Assembly: GCA_937873095.1 (NCBI GenBank)
Contig: CALMVI010000147.1
Span: forward strand, 1-59,285
Direction of reading: 5' to 3'
DNA length: 59,285 nt
Source: an uncultured Acetobacteraceae bacterium
GTDB lineage: Bacteria > Pseudomonadota > Alphaproteobacteria > Acetobacterales > Acetobacteraceae
Part shown: piece after piece, positions 32,774-44,153 of the stretch
Numbering within the stretch: the first letter of the stretch is position 1
How the letters are laid out: every line of letters begins with the position of its first letter
Notes under the pieces: model-generated
What the model saw: the letters and a program-made list of their open reading frames with translations, nothing else
What the model was told of the DNA's origin: nothing
The model's database searches: none
Translations under genes and position numbers: made by a program

Positions 32774-35647
32774 TCAGTGCGCCAGCGCCGCACCCACGGC
32801 GCGTGTCAACGATGCCAGTCCCGCTGCCACGTCGCTGCCGAGATGAACACGCAACGCCCTTCGCCCACGCTCGGCCAGCACGCCGAAATCGCCTCGCGCC
32901 TGCGCCGCCTTGACCAGGCTGAACGTGTAGCCCTCGCCCGGAACAGCAAGGTCCGCGCTGTCGTCTGCGGTGATCTGCAGGAACACGCCGCTGTCCGGGC
33001 CGCCCTTGTAGGCCTGGCCGGTGGAATGCAGGAAGCGCGGCCCGAACTCGGCCGCAGTCGCCAGACGCGTCCGGTCGCGCACCAGCAGCCGCAGGGATTG
33101 CAGCGCTGCGATGTGGTCCTCGTTGCGCTCCACATAGGCGAGCAGGCCGACATAGTCGCCCGCATGCGCACGGCCGAAATGCGCGCGCAACACCGCGACC
33201 AGACTGTCCCCCTTCAGCGCCGACGCGTTGCGCTCGTCGGCAAACAGCTTGATCCCGTCGAAGCTGGCAAACGGCGTCTCCTCCGGCAGCTTGCCGGTCT
33301 TGGCCGCCTCGTCCGTCAGCTCGCGAGTCTTGATCTTGCTTGCTTCAACGTCCGGCTGGTCGAACGCGTCGATGCCGATGATGCTGCCCGCAACCGCGGT
33401 CGCGAACTCCCACACGAAGAACTGCTGGCCCAGTTCCTGGTGGCCGTTGAGCGTCACCGTCACCACCGGATGGCCGGCCTTCTCCAACGCCTTCATCGCC
33501 GCGTCCTGGCTCGCGTCAGGCTGGTCGTCGGCGTGCAGGTAGGCGAACAGGCGGTCGCTGCCGTACGCGTCGGGTGCCGAAGGCGTCTCCCCGTCGATCG
33601 GGACCAGACCGCGGCCGAGCTTGCCCGTGCTCTCCGCCAGCAACTGCTCCAGCCACGCACCCAAATCGGCGATGCCTGGCGACGCGACGATGGTCACCTT
33701 GTCGTGCCCTGCGCGCTGCGCCTCTCCGAGGATCGCGCCCAGCACGACGCCCGGGTTGGCGCCGGGCGGGGTGCCGGCCGAGCAGGAATGCACCATGCGC
33801 AGCGTGGCCTGCAGGAACGACTTCACATCGATGCCGATGGCTGCTGCGGGAACCAGGCCGAAATTGGACAGCACCGAGTAGCGGCCGCCGATCTCCGGGT
33901 TGCCGTAGAAGATCTTCCGGAAGCCGTCGCCCTCGGCGACCGTCTGCATGTGTGATCCAGGATCGGTGACGGCGACGAAATGGCTGCCCGCACGGTCCGC
34001 ACCCACCGCCTTTTGCATGCGGTCCCAGAAATACGCCTTCAGGATGTTGGGCTCCAGCGTGCCGCCCGACTTGCTCGACACGATCACCAGCGTCCTGGGC
34101 AGGTCGACCGCCTCCTCGAACGTCTTGATCTGCTGGGGATCGGTGCTGTCCAGCACGTGCAGCTGCGGCCAGCCTGCGCGCTGCCCGAACGTCTTGCCGA
34201 ACACTTCGGGACCAAGGCTCGATCCGCCCATGCCGAGCAGCAGGACATGGGTGAACCCCTCGGCCTGCACGTCGCGCTGGAACGCCTCCAGTTCTTCGAC
34301 GTGGGCCAGGCGTTCGCCCACGATGTCCAGCCAGCCAAGCCAGCGTGCCTCGGGACCGCCGGTCCAGAGCGAGGCGTCGTGCGCCCACAGCTTCCTGACG
34401 CTGCCTTGGCTGCGCCACTGCTCCAGGGCCGCGTCCACGGACTTGTCCAGCTGCTCGGGCAGGCTGTAGCGCAGGCTGGAGATGCTGCTGCCGAGCAGGG
34501 AGGCGCGCTTCTTGGCGACGGCCAGCAGCAGCGCGTCGGCCGCGTCGGCGAACAGTTTCACCCCGTCCTCGACAAGGTGCCTGGTCACGCCGGCAAGGTC
34601 GAGCCCCAGCCGGTCCACCTCCGCCATCACGCGGCGTGCGTCGTCGAGGTTTTCGGTCAGCGACGGCCTGACATGCCCATGGTCGCGGAAGGCGTCCATC
34701 GTCGCCGGTGGTATGGTGTCGACCGTGTCGCGGCCGACCAGCTCCTCGACGTAGAGCACGTCGCTATACGCCTTGTCCTTGACCCCTGTGCTGGCCCAAA
34801 GCAGGCGCTGCGGGTTGGCGCCGGCGGCTTTCAGGCTTTTCCAGCGCTCGGTCCCGATCAGCTCCTGATAGGCGATGTAGGCCATCTTCGCGTTGGCGAT
34901 GGCAACCTTGCCGCGGATGGCGCGCAACGCGTCGGAAGCCGTGTCGCCGGCGGCCACGCGCTCGTCGATCGTCTTGTCGATCTGCGCGTCGATGCGGCTG
35001 ACGAAGAAGCTGGCCACGCTGGATATGCGGCTGATGTCCTCGCCACGCGCATGCCTGTCTTCCAGCCCGGCGATGTAGGCTTCGGCAACCGCCTTGTAGC
35101 TGTCGAGGGAAAACAGCAGCGTCACGTTGATGTTGATGCCTTCGCCGATCAGCGTGCGGATGGCCGGCACGCATTCCGGCGTCCCGGGCACCTTCACCAT
35201 AAGGTTGGGGCGGTCGACCCATGCGTGCAGCCGACGCGCCTCGGCGACCGTGTCCTGTTCTCGCAGAGCGAGGTAGGGCGAGACCTCCAGGCTCACATAG
35301 CCGTCCAGACCCTTCGTGCGCTCGAACACGGGCTTGAGTATGTCGGCGACGTGCTGGATGTCGGCCACCGCCATCGTCTCGTAGATGTCCTGCGCGTCGT
35401 GTTCGCCGCTGCCGGCAAGCTGCTTGAACTCCTCGTCGTAATCGGTGCCGTGCCCCATCGCCTTTTCGAAGATCGACGGGTTGGAGGTGACGCCGCCCAG
35501 CCCGTCCTCCTCGACCAGCTTCTGCAGGCTGCCGTCCAGGATGAAGCCGCGCCGCACGAAGTCGAGCCAAGGCGACTGCCCCTCGTTGAGCAGCTGCTTG
35601 ACCGGGTTGGCCTGTCGCGTGCCCTGCGGATTGCTCACGGTATCCAT
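32774..35647 (-). CDS. tal-pgi: Fused transaldolase / glucose-6-phosphate isomerase
   Basis: A 957-residue bifunctional enzyme. The transaldolase half covers about residues 1-375, with GVTSNPSIFEKAM near 52 and the Schiff-base lysine in LMVKVPGT (Lys152). The isomerase half follows, with LLGMGGSSLGPEVFGKTFG, VIVSSKSGGTLEPNILKAYF and the signature GGRYSVLSNFGLVP. Such fusions are characteristic of acetic acid bacteria and relatives. It lies 16 bases after tkt and links the non-oxidative branch to the hexose phosphate pool. Confidence 0.96.
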   Translation of the reverse strand: MDTVSNPQGTRQANPVKQLLNEGQSPWLDFVRRGFILDGSLQKLVEEDGLGGVTSNPSIFEKAMGHGTDYDEEFKQLAGSGEHDAQDIYETMAVADIQHVADILKPVFERTKGLDGYVSLEVSPYLALREQDTVAEARRLHAWVDRPNLMVKVPGTPECVPAIRTLIGEGININVTLLFSLDSYKAVAEAYIAGLEDRHARGEDISRISSVASFFVSRIDAQIDKTIDERVAAGDTASDALRAIRGKVAIANAKMAYIAYQELIGTERWKSLKAAGANPQRLLWASTGVKDKAYSDVLYVEELVGRDTVDTIPPATMDAFRDHGHVRPSLTENLDDARRVMAEVDRLGLDLAGVTRHLVEDGVKLFADAADALLLAVAKKRASLLGSSISSLRYSLPEQLDKSVDAALEQWRSQGSVRKLWAHDASLWTGGPEARWLGWLDIVGERLAHVEELEAFQRDVQAEGFTHVLLLGMGGSSLGPEVFGKTFGQRAGWPQLHVLDSTDPQQIKTFEEAVDLPRTLVIVSSKSGGTLEPNILKAYFWDRMQKAVGADRAGSHFVAVTDPGSHMQTVAEGDGFRKIFYGNPEIGGRYSVLSNFGLVPAAAIGIDVKSFLQATLRMVHSCSAGTPPGANPGVVLGAILGEAQRAGHDKVTIVASPGIADLGAWLEQLLAESTGKLGRGLVPIDGETPSAPDAYGSDRLFAYLHADDQPDASQDAAMKALEKAGHPVVTVTLNGHQELGQQFFVWEFATAVAGSIIGIDAFDQPDVEASKIKTRELTDEAAKTGKLPEETPFASFDGIKLFADERNASALKGDSLVAVLRAHFGRAHAGDYVGLLAYVERNEDHIAALQSLRLLVRDRTRLATAAEFGPRFLHSTGQAYKGGPDSGVFLQITADDSADLAVPGEGYTFSLVKAAQARGDFGVLAERGRRALRVHLGSDVAAGLASLTRAVGAALAH

Positions 35648-35663
35648 GGCGGTCTCCTGAACC

Positions 35664-37760
35664 CTATGCGTGGCCGGCTTGCTTGCGCGCCGCTTCGGCG
35701 ACCGCGTCCGGCGTGAAACCGAATTTCTTCTGCAGCGCCGCCAGCGGTGCCGATGCGCCGAAGGTGTGCATGCCGATGGCAGCGCCGGTGCTGCCGACGT
35801 AGCGGTCCCACCCGATGGTGGACCCCTGCTCCACCGACACGCGCGCGGTGACGTGCGGCGGCAACACGCTGTGACGGTACTCCGCCGGCTGGTCCTCGAA
35901 CAGCTCCCAGCTCGGGAAGCTGACCACGCGGGCGCGTATGCCTTCGGCGGTCAGCGTCTCGTAGGCGCCGACGGCGAGGCTGACCTCTGTGCCTGTCGCC
36001 ATCAGGATCACCTCCGGCTCGCCGCCCTGCGGCGGGTCGGCCAGCACATAGGCGCCATGCTTCAGCCCGGACGCCGGCGCGTATTTCGCCCGGTCCAGCG
36101 TCGGCATCGCCTGGCGCGACAGGATCAGGCAGGCCGGCTGCTCCTTCAGCGTCATCACGTGCCGCCACGCCTCGGCAACCTCGTTGGCGTCGCCCGGACG
36201 CAGTACCAGCATGCCGGGAACCGCGCGCAGCGACAGGATCTGCTCGATCGGCTGGTGCGTCGGCCCGTCCTCGCCCACGCCGATGCTGTCATGGGTGAAG
36301 ATGTAGACGACCGGCAGCTCCATCACGGCAGACAGGCGTATGGGCGGCTTCATGTAGTCCGAGAAGATCAGGAACCCCGAGCCGTAGGGGCGAAGGGCAG
36401 ACAGCGCCAGCCCGTTGCAGATCGACCCCATCGCATGTTCGCGTATGCCGAAATGCAGGTTGCGCCCGCCATAATTGTCGGCCTCGAAGCTGCCGGCGCC
36501 CTGGAACGTCATGTTGCTCTTGGTCGAGGGCGCCAGGTCCGCCGCCCCGCCGATCATCCAAGGGACGTGCGGCGCGATCGCGTTCAGCACCTTCTGCGAG
36601 GACTCCCGCGACGCCACGCCCTTCGCATCGGCGGGAAAGCTCGGGATGTCGGCGTCCCAGCCCTCGGGCAGGGTGTGCTGGTTCATCATCTCCAGCTCGG
36701 CCGCCAGCTCTGGATACTGCGCCTTGTAACCGTCCATCAGCCGGTGCCAGGCGCGGTGGAGGTCGGCGCCGCGCTTGCCGATGCCCTGGTCGAAATGGTC
36801 GTACACCCCGTCCGGCACCAGGAACGACGAGTCCTCCGGCCAGCCATAGGCGCGCTTGGCGCCGCGTATCTCGTCTGCGCCCAGCGGCTCGCCATGCGCC
36901 TCCCGCGTGCCGGCCTTTTTCGGCGCGCCGTAGCCGATGGTGCTGTGCACCAGGATGAAGCTCGGCCGGTCGGTCGTCGATTTCGCATGCTCCAGCGCCC
37001 GGCCCATCGCGTCGAGGTCGTTGGCGTCGTCCACCTGCTGCACGTCCCAGCCATAGGCGCGGAAGCGGGCCGCGACATCCTCGTCGAAGGCGAGTTCGGT
37101 GCTGCCCTCGATGGTGATGTGGTTGCTGTCGTAGATCCAGGTCAGGTTGCCAAGGCGCAGATGCGCGGCCGTCGAGGCCGCCTCGGCAGAGACGCCCTCC
37201 ATCATGTCGCCATCGCCGGCCAGCGCATAGACGTGGTAGTCGAATACGTCGAAACCCGGCTTGTTGTAGCGGTCGGCAAGGAATCTCTGGCCCATCGCCA
37301 GCCCCACCGAATTGCCGCAGCCCTGGCCGAGCGGCCCCGTGGTGGTTTCGATCCCCGAGGTGAGCCGGTATTCGGGGTGTCCAGGCGTCTTGCTGTCCAT
37401 CTGCCTGAAGCTCTTCAGGTCGTCGATGGTCAGCGCCGGCCCGGACGTGTCCTCGTGCTCGTTCACCGCACGCGTGCCGGTCAGGTGGATCAGCGAGTAG
37501 AGCAGCATCGAGGCGTGGCCCACCGACAGCACGAAGCGGTCCCTGTTGGGCCAGTTGGGGTCGGCGGGATCGAAGTTGAGGAAGCGCTGCCACAGCGTGT
37601 AGGCCACCGGCGCCAGCGCCATCGGCGTGCCGGGATGGCCGGAATTTGCCTTCTGCACGGCGTCCATCGACAGCGTGCGTATGGTGTTGATGCAGAGCAG
37701 GTCGATGTCGCCGCTCGTCTGAGAGGCGCCGGTCGAGGCCGGGTTATGGTCTGGTGACAT
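35664..37760 (-). CDS. tkt: Transketolase
   Basis: A 698-residue transketolase, first gene of the operon. TPP-binding [19 protein letters not shown], the N-terminal substrate region [20 protein letters not shown], the C-terminal domain with [20 protein letters not shown], and [20 protein letters not shown] are all present. A GGAGAG sits before the ATG. The 149-base gap on its upstream side separates it from the efflux pump genes and likely holds the operon promoter. Confidence 0.96.
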   Translation of the reverse strand: MSPDHNPASTGASQTSGDIDLLCINTIRTLSMDAVQKANSGHPGTPMALAPVAYTLWQRFLNFDPADPNWPNRDRFVLSVGHASMLLYSLIHLTGTRAVNEHEDTSGPALTIDDLKSFRQMDSKTPGHPEYRLTSGIETTTGPLGQGCGNSVGLAMGQRFLADRYNKPGFDVFDYHVYALAGDGDMMEGVSAEAASTAAHLRLGNLTWIYDSNHITIEGSTELAFDEDVAARFRAYGWDVQQVDDANDLDAMGRALEHAKSTTDRPSFILVHSTIGYGAPKKAGTREAHGEPLGADEIRGAKRAYGWPEDSSFLVPDGVYDHFDQGIGKRGADLHRAWHRLMDGYKAQYPELAAELEMMNQHTLPEGWDADIPSFPADAKGVASRESSQKVLNAIAPHVPWMIGGAADLAPSTKSNMTFQGAGSFEADNYGGRNLHFGIREHAMGSICNGLALSALRPYGSGFLIFSDYMKPPIRLSAVMELPVVYIFTHDSIGVGEDGPTHQPIEQILSLRAVPGMLVLRPGDANEVAEAWRHVMTLKEQPACLILSRQAMPTLDRAKYAPASGLKHGAYVLADPPQGGEPEVILMATGTEVSLAVGAYETLTAEGIRARVVSFPSWELFEDQPAEYRHSVLPPHVTARVSVEQGSTIGWDRYVGSTGAAIGMHTFGASAPLAALQKKFGFTPDAVAEAARKQAGHA

Positions 37761-37909
37761 GCTCTCTCCTCGCCCGCCGGGCTTGATGGTGCTCGAGCGC
37801 AGTGCCGTCTGGCGGCGGCCCTGCCGACCGCTCCATCGTCCTGGTGAAGCAGACGCTCCCGCAAGCGCCGGGTTGCACGCCGCGCGAAAGTCGCGGCGGT
37901 TCTGCCGGT

Positions 37910-40900
37910 CTAGCGCGCCGTCACCTTCTCACGCGGCGGCGCGCCGGCCTTGAAACGGCGCTTGATCCCCTCACGCGCCGTCTGGAACGTCACGTACAGC
38001 ATGGGGATCAGGAAGATGCCGATGGCCGACGCGGCCAGCATGCCGGCAAACACCGGGGTGCCGACATCGCGCCGGCTGATCTCGGCCGCGCCGGTCGCGA
38101 TCACCAGCGGCACCAGGCCCAGCACGAAGGCGACCGACGTCATCATCACTGCCCGGAACCGGGTCTGCGCGCCCAGCGCGGCGGCCTCGGCGATCGGCAC
38201 GCCGCGCTCGCGCTGGTCCTTGGCGAATTCCACGATCAGGATGCCGTTCTTGGCCGCCAGGGCGATCAGCACCACCAGGCCGATCTGGGCGTAGACGTCC
38301 AGCGATAACCCGGCCGCCCAGATGCCGATCAGCGATCCCAGCACGCCGACCGCGACCGACAGCAGCACCGGGATGGGGATCACCCAGCTCTCGTAAAGTC
38401 CGACCAGGAACAGGTAGGCGAACAGGATGGCCAGAGCCAGTATGGTGCCGGTCTGACCCGCTGCGGCAACTTCCTGGAACGCCGTTCCCGTCCATTCGTA
38501 GCCGTAGCCGGGCGCAAGCGTGCGTGCGGAGACGTCGGCCATCGCGGCGATGGACTGGCCCGAGGAGATGCCCGGCGCAGGCGAGCCGTTAATCGTGACG
38601 CTGCGGTAGTTGTTGTAGCGGTTGATGATCTGCGGCCCGAGCTTGATCCGCACCTCGGCGATCGAGCGCAGCGGCACCATCTCGTTGGTCCGGTTGCGGA
38701 CGTAGATCTGCCAGAGCGCCGGGATGTCGTTGCGGTCGAACGCCTCGCCCTCGATGTTCACCTGCCATACGCGGCCGTACAGGTTGAAGTTGTTGATATA
38801 GTTGCCGCCCAGCGTGGCGCTCAGCGTGTTGAACACGTCCGACATGTTCAGCCCCAGCGCCTGCGCCTTCTCGCGGTCGATATCGAGGAACAGGGAAGGG
38901 TTGCTGGCGCTGAAGGTGGAGAAGATCTGGCCGATGCGCCGGTCGGCATGGGCGGACGCGATCAGGCCGTTCAGCGTGCTGTTCAGATCGCTCGGGTCCT
39001 GGCCCTCGAGCGCGTCGAGCTGGTATTCGAAGCCGCCGACGGTGCCAAGCCCGATGATCGGCGGCAGGTTCACGGCGATCACGTTGGCGGCGCGGATCTG
39101 GGCGCCCATGCCGAACACCTGGCCGATCATCGCCGTCACCTGCGTCCTGGCCGTGGTGCGGCTGGCAAACGGCTTCAGCCGCACGAACATGAACCCGACA
39201 TCGGGCTCCTGCGCGTTGTCCAGGATGGAGAAGCCGATGACCGAGAACGTGTCCTGCACTCCGGTCATCTTGAGGATGTTGCGCTCCACCTGCGCCACCA
39301 CGGCCGACGTCCTGGCCAGCGACGCGCCGTCCGGCAGCGCCATCGACACGAAGAACCCGCCCTGGTCCTCGCTGGGCAGGAAGCCGGACGGCGTAATCGT
39401 CGCCAGGCCGAAGATCCCGGCCCCGCACAGCAGGATCGCAACCAGGGCCAGCGACGAGCGCCGGATCAGCCGGCGCACCACGCCGGTGTAGCCGTCGCGC
39501 GTGCGGTCGATGCCGCGCATCACGCGAGCCATGATGCCGCGCTTCGGGCCCGCCCGGGGCCGCAGGAACAGCCCGCACAGGGCCGGCGACAAGGTCAGCG
39601 CGTTCAGCGCCGAGATCAGCATGGCGGCCGAGATGGTCACGGCGAACTGCTTGAACAGCACGCCGGAGATGCCGGGGATGAAGCCGATCGGCACGAACAC
39701 CGAAAGCAGCACCAGGGTGATCGCGATGATCGGCGCGGTGATCTGCCGCATCGCCTCCTTGACCGAGTCCGCCACCTCCCAGTCGGGATGTTCCTCGATC
39801 ACCCGCTCGACGTTCTCGACCACCACGATCGCGTCGTCGACCACGATGCCGATCGCCAGCACCATCGCCAGCAGCGTCACCGTGTTGGCCGAAAACCCGA
39901 GCGCCAGCAGGATCGCGAACGCGCCGATCAGGCTGACCGGCACGGCGATGGTCGGAATGATCGTCGCCCGCAGGTTGCCCAGGAACAGGAACACCACGAT
40001 CACGACCAGCACGAACGCTTCGCCCAGGGTCTTGAGCACTTCGGCGATGGTGTCGGTCACGAACAGGGTGGAGTCCCAGGTGACCTGGTAGTCCATGCCC
40101 TCCGGGAACCGCTTCTTCAGCTCGGTCAGCTTGGCGTTGACCAGGCGGGCCGTCTGCACCGCGTTGGCGCCGGGCGCGAGGTTCACCCGCATCGCCACCG
40201 ACGGCTTGCCGTCCAGCCGGCTTTCGCTGTCCAGGCTCTGCGCGCCGAGCTCCACCCGCGCCACGTCGTGGATGCGCAGCTGCGACCCGTCCGGGTTGGC
40301 GCGCAGCACGATGTCGCCGAACTGCTTGGGCGTGGTCAGCCGCCCCTGGGTCTGCACGTTGAGCTGGAACTGCACGTCGTTGCTGGCCGGCCGCGCCCCT
40401 ACGCGGCCGACCGGCGCCACCACGTTCTGCGCCTCGATCGCGTTGACCACGTCTGCGGGGGTGAGGTTGAGGTCCGTCAGACGCTTGCTGTCGAACCAGA
40501 TGCGCATCGAGTACAGCTGCTGGCTGAACAGCGCCGCCTGGCCCACGCCGTTGATGCGCGAAATCTCGTCCAGCACGCTGATCGTCAGGTAGTTGGTGAT
40601 GAACAGCGTGTCCTGCTTGCCGGACGGGCTGTAGAAATTGAGGAACTCGAGCACCGCGCTGCTCGCCTTCTGCACCGTCAGCCCCTGCGCCTGCACCGCC
40701 GCCGGAAGCTGGGCCAGTGCGGTCTGCACACGGTTGTTGACGTTGACCGTGTTGATGTCCGGGTCGGTGCCGAGCGCGAAGCTGACGGTCAGCGCATAAG
40801 TGCCGTCATTGGCGTTGGTGCTCTTCATGTAGAGCATCTTGTCCACGCCCACCACGCGCGCCTCGATCGGCTGGGCGACGGACGCCTCCACGTCGGCGGC

Positions 40901-41062
40901 CGACGCGCCGGGATACGTCGCCGAAACCTGCACCTGCGGCGGCACGATATCGGGGAACTGCGCCACCGGGATGCGGGTGAGCGAAATCAGGCCGGCAATG
41001 GTGATCACGATGGCGATCACGATCGCCAAACGCGGGCGGTCGACGAAAACGGCCGAGATCAC
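37910..41062 (-). CDS. RND multidrug efflux permease (HAE1 / AcrB-like)
   Basis: A 1050-residue inner-membrane pump with the two-fold repeat of six helices plus a large periplasmic loop. Early [20 protein letters not shown] and [20 protein letters not shown] are typical HAE1 openings. The proton-relay aspartates lie in [20 protein letters not shown] near residue 405. It would export hydrophobic drugs or bile-salt-like compounds with an adaptor and an outer-membrane channel. The adaptor is 42 bases upstream; no TolC-like gene is adjacent. Confidence 0.95.
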   Translation of the reverse strand: MISAVFVDRPRLAIVIAIVITIAGLISLTRIPVAQFPDIVPPQVQVSATYPGASAADVEASVAQPIEARVVGVDKMLYMKSTNANDGTYALTVSFALGTDPDINTVNVNNRVQTALAQLPAAVQAQGLTVQKASSAVLEFLNFYSPSGKQDTLFITNYLTISVLDEISRINGVGQAALFSQQLYSMRIWFDSKRLTDLNLTPADVVNAIEAQNVVAPVGRVGARPASNDVQFQLNVQTQGRLTTPKQFGDIVLRANPDGSQLRIHDVARVELGAQSLDSESRLDGKPSVAMRVNLAPGANAVQTARLVNAKLTELKKRFPEGMDYQVTWDSTLFVTDTIAEVLKTLGEAFVLVVIVVFLFLGNLRATIIPTIAVPVSLIGAFAILLALGFSANTVTLLAMVLAIGIVVDDAIVVVENVERVIEEHPDWEVADSVKEAMRQITAPIIAITLVLLSVFVPIGFIPGISGVLFKQFAVTISAAMLISALNALTLSPALCGLFLRPRAGPKRGIMARVMRGIDRTRDGYTGVVRRLIRRSSLALVAILLCGAGIFGLATITPSGFLPSEDQGGFFVSMALPDGASLARTSAVVAQVERNILKMTGVQDTFSVIGFSILDNAQEPDVGFMFVRLKPFASRTTARTQVTAMIGQVFGMGAQIRAANVIAVNLPPIIGLGTVGGFEYQLDALEGQDPSDLNSTLNGLIASAHADRRIGQIFSTFSASNPSLFLDIDREKAQALGLNMSDVFNTLSATLGGNYINNFNLYGRVWQVNIEGEAFDRNDIPALWQIYVRNRTNEMVPLRSIAEVRIKLGPQIINRYNNYRSVTINGSPAPGISSGQSIAAMADVSARTLAPGYGYEWTGTAFQEVAAAGQTGTILALAILFAYLFLVGLYESWVIPIPVLLSVAVGVLGSLIGIWAAGLSLDVYAQIGLVVLIALAAKNGILIVEFAKDQRERGVPIAEAAALGAQTRFRAVMMTSVAFVLGLVPLVIATGAAEISRRDVGTPVFAGMLAASAIGIFLIPMLYVTFQTAREGIKRRFKAGAPPREKVTAR

Positions 41063-41104
41063 GCCTGGCGCTCCACGCGTCGCGCCCGGCCCTGTGTGGC
41101 TTGC

Positions 41105-42271
41105 TCAGCCGGCATGGGGCGCCGGGGCGGGTGGCGGCGCCGAGGCGGGGCCCGGCACGACCGCGATGCCGGGCCGCACGCGCTGGATGCCCTCGACGAT
41201 GACCGTCTGGCCTTCCGTCAGCCCGGCCGTCACGGCCGCTGTGCTGGCGGTGGACTGGCCGAGATGCACGCGGGTCTGCTGGGCATGGTTCTGCGGGTCG
41301 AGCGTGTAGACGTAGTCGCCCTGCTGGTCAGACAGCACGGCCGCGCGCGGCACGCCCAGCACCTCGATCGGGGTGACGCCCTGCAGCAAGACCTGCACGA
41401 ACTCGCCGTCCACCAGCTCGCGCGTGGTGCCGTTCTGCATGCCGTCGGCCTGGCTGGACGCCAGCAACGGGTTGGGCAGCACCGCGCGCGCGTTCAGCGT
41501 GTCCGTGCTGGCCGAGATGCTGGGGTCGACATAGTCCAGCTTGCCGTCCTGGCCGTAAACGCGGCCGTTCGGCAGCATGATCTGCACCTTCACCGCGCTG
41601 AACCCGCCATGCCCGGCGTAACGCTGACGCAAGTCCAGCGCCGCGCGCGACGCTATGGGAAACACCACGTACATCGGGTCCTGGCTGACGATGGTGGCCA
41701 GCGTTCCGCTGGTCGGGCCGACCACGTTGCCTTCGGTGACCGTGGTGCGGCTGATCTTGCCGGTGATCGGCGCGTGGATCTGCGTGTAGTCCAGGTTGAT
41801 CTTCGACGTGGCCAGGTTGGCCTGCGCCGCCAGCACCTGTGCCGCCTGGCTGCGCTGCTGGGCGACGGCCTGGTCGTAGTTCGACCGCTGGCCGGCCGGC
41901 GTGTTCAGCAGCGCCTGCTGGCGCGACAGCGTCTGGTTGGCGTTCAGCAGCAGCGCGTTCACCTGCTCCAGCGACGCCTGCTTGGCCATGAAGTCGGCCT
42001 GGAACGGCCCCTGCTCCAGGCTGTACAACAGATCGTCCTGCTTGACCTCGCTGCCCTCTCTGAACAGCCGGCGGTCGAGGAACGCCGTCACCCGTGCCAC
42101 CAGCGCCACGCGGCTGACCGCCTCGACCCTGCCGATGAACTGGTCGGTCTCGGTGATCGGCGTGCGCGCGGCCTGGACCACGCCCACGGCCGGCGGGCCC
42201 ATGTTCGGCTGTGCGCCGGCAGGCGCCGCCAGTAACACGGCGACAGCGACGACGCGGCGAGTCGTAACCAT
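41105..42271 (-). CDS. RND efflux periplasmic adaptor
   Basis: A 388-residue membrane-fusion protein. A short hydrophobic signal region (MVTTRRVVAVAVLLAAPAGA) is followed by the lipoyl half VEAVSRVALVARVTAFLDRR, a coiled-coil (LEQVNALLLNANQTLSRQQ), the second lipoyl half INLDYTQIHAPITGKISRTT, and a beta-barrel. The ATG at 42271 (GGAG upstream) gives this exported N-terminus; the frame runs further to 42355 without one. It pairs with the permease just downstream. Confidence 0.9.
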   Translation of the reverse strand: MVTTRRVVAVAVLLAAPAGAQPNMGPPAVGVVQAARTPITETDQFIGRVEAVSRVALVARVTAFLDRRLFREGSEVKQDDLLYSLEQGPFQADFMAKQASLEQVNALLLNANQTLSRQQALLNTPAGQRSNYDQAVAQQRSQAAQVLAAQANLATSKINLDYTQIHAPITGKISRTTVTEGNVVGPTSGTLATIVSQDPMYVVFPIASRAALDLRQRYAGHGGFSAVKVQIMLPNGRVYGQDGKLDYVDPSISASTDTLNARAVLPNPLLASSQADGMQNGTTRELVDGEFVQVLLQGVTPIEVLGVPRAAVLSDQQGDYVYTLDPQNHAQQTRVHLGQSTASTAAVTAGLTEGQTVIVEGIQRVRPGIAVVPGPASAPPPAPAPHAG

Positions 42272-42351
42272 GATGGTCTCCGCAAACGGCGACGGGCGAC
42301 AGGATGGTCGGGGTGCGGCACCGGCACCGGCACGCAGCCAATCGGGCCCGC

Positions 42352-43089
42352 TCACAGCATTGCCATCCCGCCATTAACATGAAGGGTGGCGCCCGTCACC
42401 CACGACGCTTCGTCGGATGCGAGGTAGACGACCGCCGCGCCCACGTCCTCCGGCCGGCCCATCCGGCCCAGCGGCGTCGCCTCCACCAGCCTGGCCCGCT
42501 GCGCGTCGGGCAGGGCGTCCGTCATCGCGGTCTGCACGAAGCCGGGCGCCACCAGGTTCACCGTGATGCCCCTGCCGCCCACCTCCTGGGCCAGGGCACG
42601 GCTCATCCCGGCCAGCCCCGCCTTGGCGGCGGCGTAGTTGGCCTGGCCCGGGTTGCCGGTATGCCCCACCACGCTGGAGATCTGCACGATCCGCCCGGCG
42701 CGCCGCCGCAGCATGCCGCGCAGCGCCGCGCGGCACAGCCGGAACGGCGCCCCCAGATCGACGTCCAGCACGGACGCCCAGTCCTCGTCCTTCATCCGCA
42801 GGGCGAGCATGTCGCGCGTGAAGCCCGCATTGTTCACCAGGATGTGCAACGGCCCCGCCGCAGCCTCCGCGGCGGCGACCAGCGTGTCGGCAGCACCCGC
42901 GTCCCGCAGATCGGCCGGGCAGACATGGGCGCGTTCGCCCAGCTCGTCCGCCAGCGCGTCCAGCGCGTCACGCCGCGTGCCCGACAGCGTCACCGCCGCG
43001 CCCTGAGCATGCAGCGCGCGCGCGATCGCGGCGCCGATGCCGCCGGAGGCGCCGGTCACCAGGGCCGTCCGTCCGTCCAGCCGGAACAT
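42352..43089 (-). CDS. fabG: 3-oxoacyl-ACP reductase FabG
   Basis: A 245-residue short-chain dehydrogenase of type II fatty acid synthesis. ALVTGASGGIGAAIARAL, NNAGFTRDMLALRM, the catalytic serine in VQISSVVGHTGNPGQANYAA, the YAAAK motif, and PGFVQTAMTDALPD are present. Its ATG overlaps the last base of the fabD stop (TGATG). The RFDG and QTAM forms fit FabG better than PhaB; acpP and fabF, common next genes, are not here. Confidence 0.92.
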   Translation of the reverse strand: MFRLDGRTALVTGASGGIGAAIARALHAQGAAVTLSGTRRDALDALADELGERAHVCPADLRDAGAADTLVAAAEAAAGPLHILVNNAGFTRDMLALRMKDEDWASVLDVDLGAPFRLCRAALRGMLRRRAGRIVQISSVVGHTGNPGQANYAAAKAGLAGMSRALAQEVGGRGITVNLVAPGFVQTAMTDALPDAQRARLVEATPLGRMGRPEDVGAAVVYLASDEASWVTGATLHVNGGMAML

Positions 43090-44060
43090 CACAGCGCCTT
43101 CAGCACAATCTCGATCTCGGCGGGCGTTCCGGCCGAGAGCGCCTGCGCGTCCGGCGCCACCCGCCTGACCAGCCCCGCCAGCACGCGTCCGGCGCCCAGC
43201 TCCACGAACCGGTCCACGCCCATGCCCGTGCAGGCGGCCACGCTCTCGCGCCAGCGCACCGTGCCGGTCACCTGCGCCACCAGCAGCCGCCTGATCTCGT
43301 CCGGCTCGCTCACCTTGGCCGCCGTCACGTTGGCCACGATCGGCACCAGCGGCCGGGCGATGGGCGCGTCCTGCAGCGCCTCGGCCATCGCATCGGCCGC
43401 CGGCGCCATCAGCGCGCAGTGGAACGGGGCGGAGACGGGCAGCAGCATGGCCCGCTTCACGCCGCGGGCGCGCGCGATCTCGACCGCGCGCTCGACCGCG
43501 GCCCGGTGGCCGGAAATCACCACCTGGCCGCCGCCATTGTCGTTGGCGGGCTGGACGACCTGCAGCAGGTCCGGCTCGCCGTCCTGGCGCAGCACCGCCG
43601 CCTCGGCGCAGATCTCCTCCGCCTTGTCCATCTCCACGCCGAGCAGTGCTGCCATCGCGCCCACGCCCTCGGCCACCGCCGACTGCATCGCCTGGCCGCG
43701 CCGCCGCAGCAGACGGGCCACCTCGGCCAGCGTGATCGCACCCGCGGCGGCAAGTGCCGTGTACTCGCCCAGGCTGTGGCCGGCGACCAGGGCCGCCCGC
43801 TCGCTCACCCGCACGCCGCCCTCCTGGTCCAGCACCCGCACCACCGCCATCGACATCGCCATCAGCGCGGGCTGGGCGTTCTCGGTCAGGGTCAGCGTCT
43901 CGGCCGGCCCCTCGAACATCAGCTTCGACAGCTTCTGGTGGAGCACCTCGTCGACCTCGCCGAACACCTCGCGCGCGCCGGCAAACGCCGCGGCCAGGTC
44001 GCGGCCCATGCCGACCGACTGGCTGCCCTGGCCGGGGAAGATGAAAGCGGTGGTGGTCAT
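43089..44060 (-). CDS. fabD: Malonyl-CoA:ACP transacylase FabD
   Basis: A 323-residue acyltransferase that loads malonate onto ACP. It has FIFPGQGSQSVGMGRDLA at the start, the catalytic serine in AGHSLGEYTALAAAGA, and the histidine in PVSAPFHCALMAPAA. I took the ATG at 44060 (MTTTAFIFPGQGSQ); an ATG at 44072 would add four residues. The open frame continues far upstream but has no family similarity. It shares a translational overlap with fabG and is divergent from the next gene. Confidence 0.93.
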   Translation of the reverse strand: MTTTAFIFPGQGSQSVGMGRDLAAAFAGAREVFGEVDEVLHQKLSKLMFEGPAETLTLTENAQPALMAMSMAVVRVLDQEGGVRVSERAALVAGHSLGEYTALAAAGAITLAEVARLLRRRGQAMQSAVAEGVGAMAALLGVEMDKAEEICAEAAVLRQDGEPDLLQVVQPANDNGGGQVVISGHRAAVERAVEIARARGVKRAMLLPVSAPFHCALMAPAADAMAEALQDAPIARPLVPIVANVTAAKVSEPDEIRRLLVAQVTGTVRWRESVAACTGMGVDRFVELGAGRVLAGLVRRVAPDAQALSAGTPAEIEIVLKAL

Positions 44061-44153
44061 CGAGGCATCCATGGCAAAGGCTGGGACGGCAGGCGCAAGG
44101 GCGGGCCGCGTATCGCCCCCGACCCCGGCAGTGTCAATTCGACGAGGTGACCA

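Noticed and set aside
32774-35647. tal-pgi fusion as a new enzyme
   Set aside because: Such fusions are already known in acetic acid bacteria.
38948-42235. A 1095-residue frame opposite the RND genes
   Set aside because: Histidine- and arginine-rich, spans two genuine genes on the other strand, no recognisable domains.
37910-42271. Complete tripartite efflux pump
   Set aside because: No outer-membrane channel gene is present next to the permease and adaptor.
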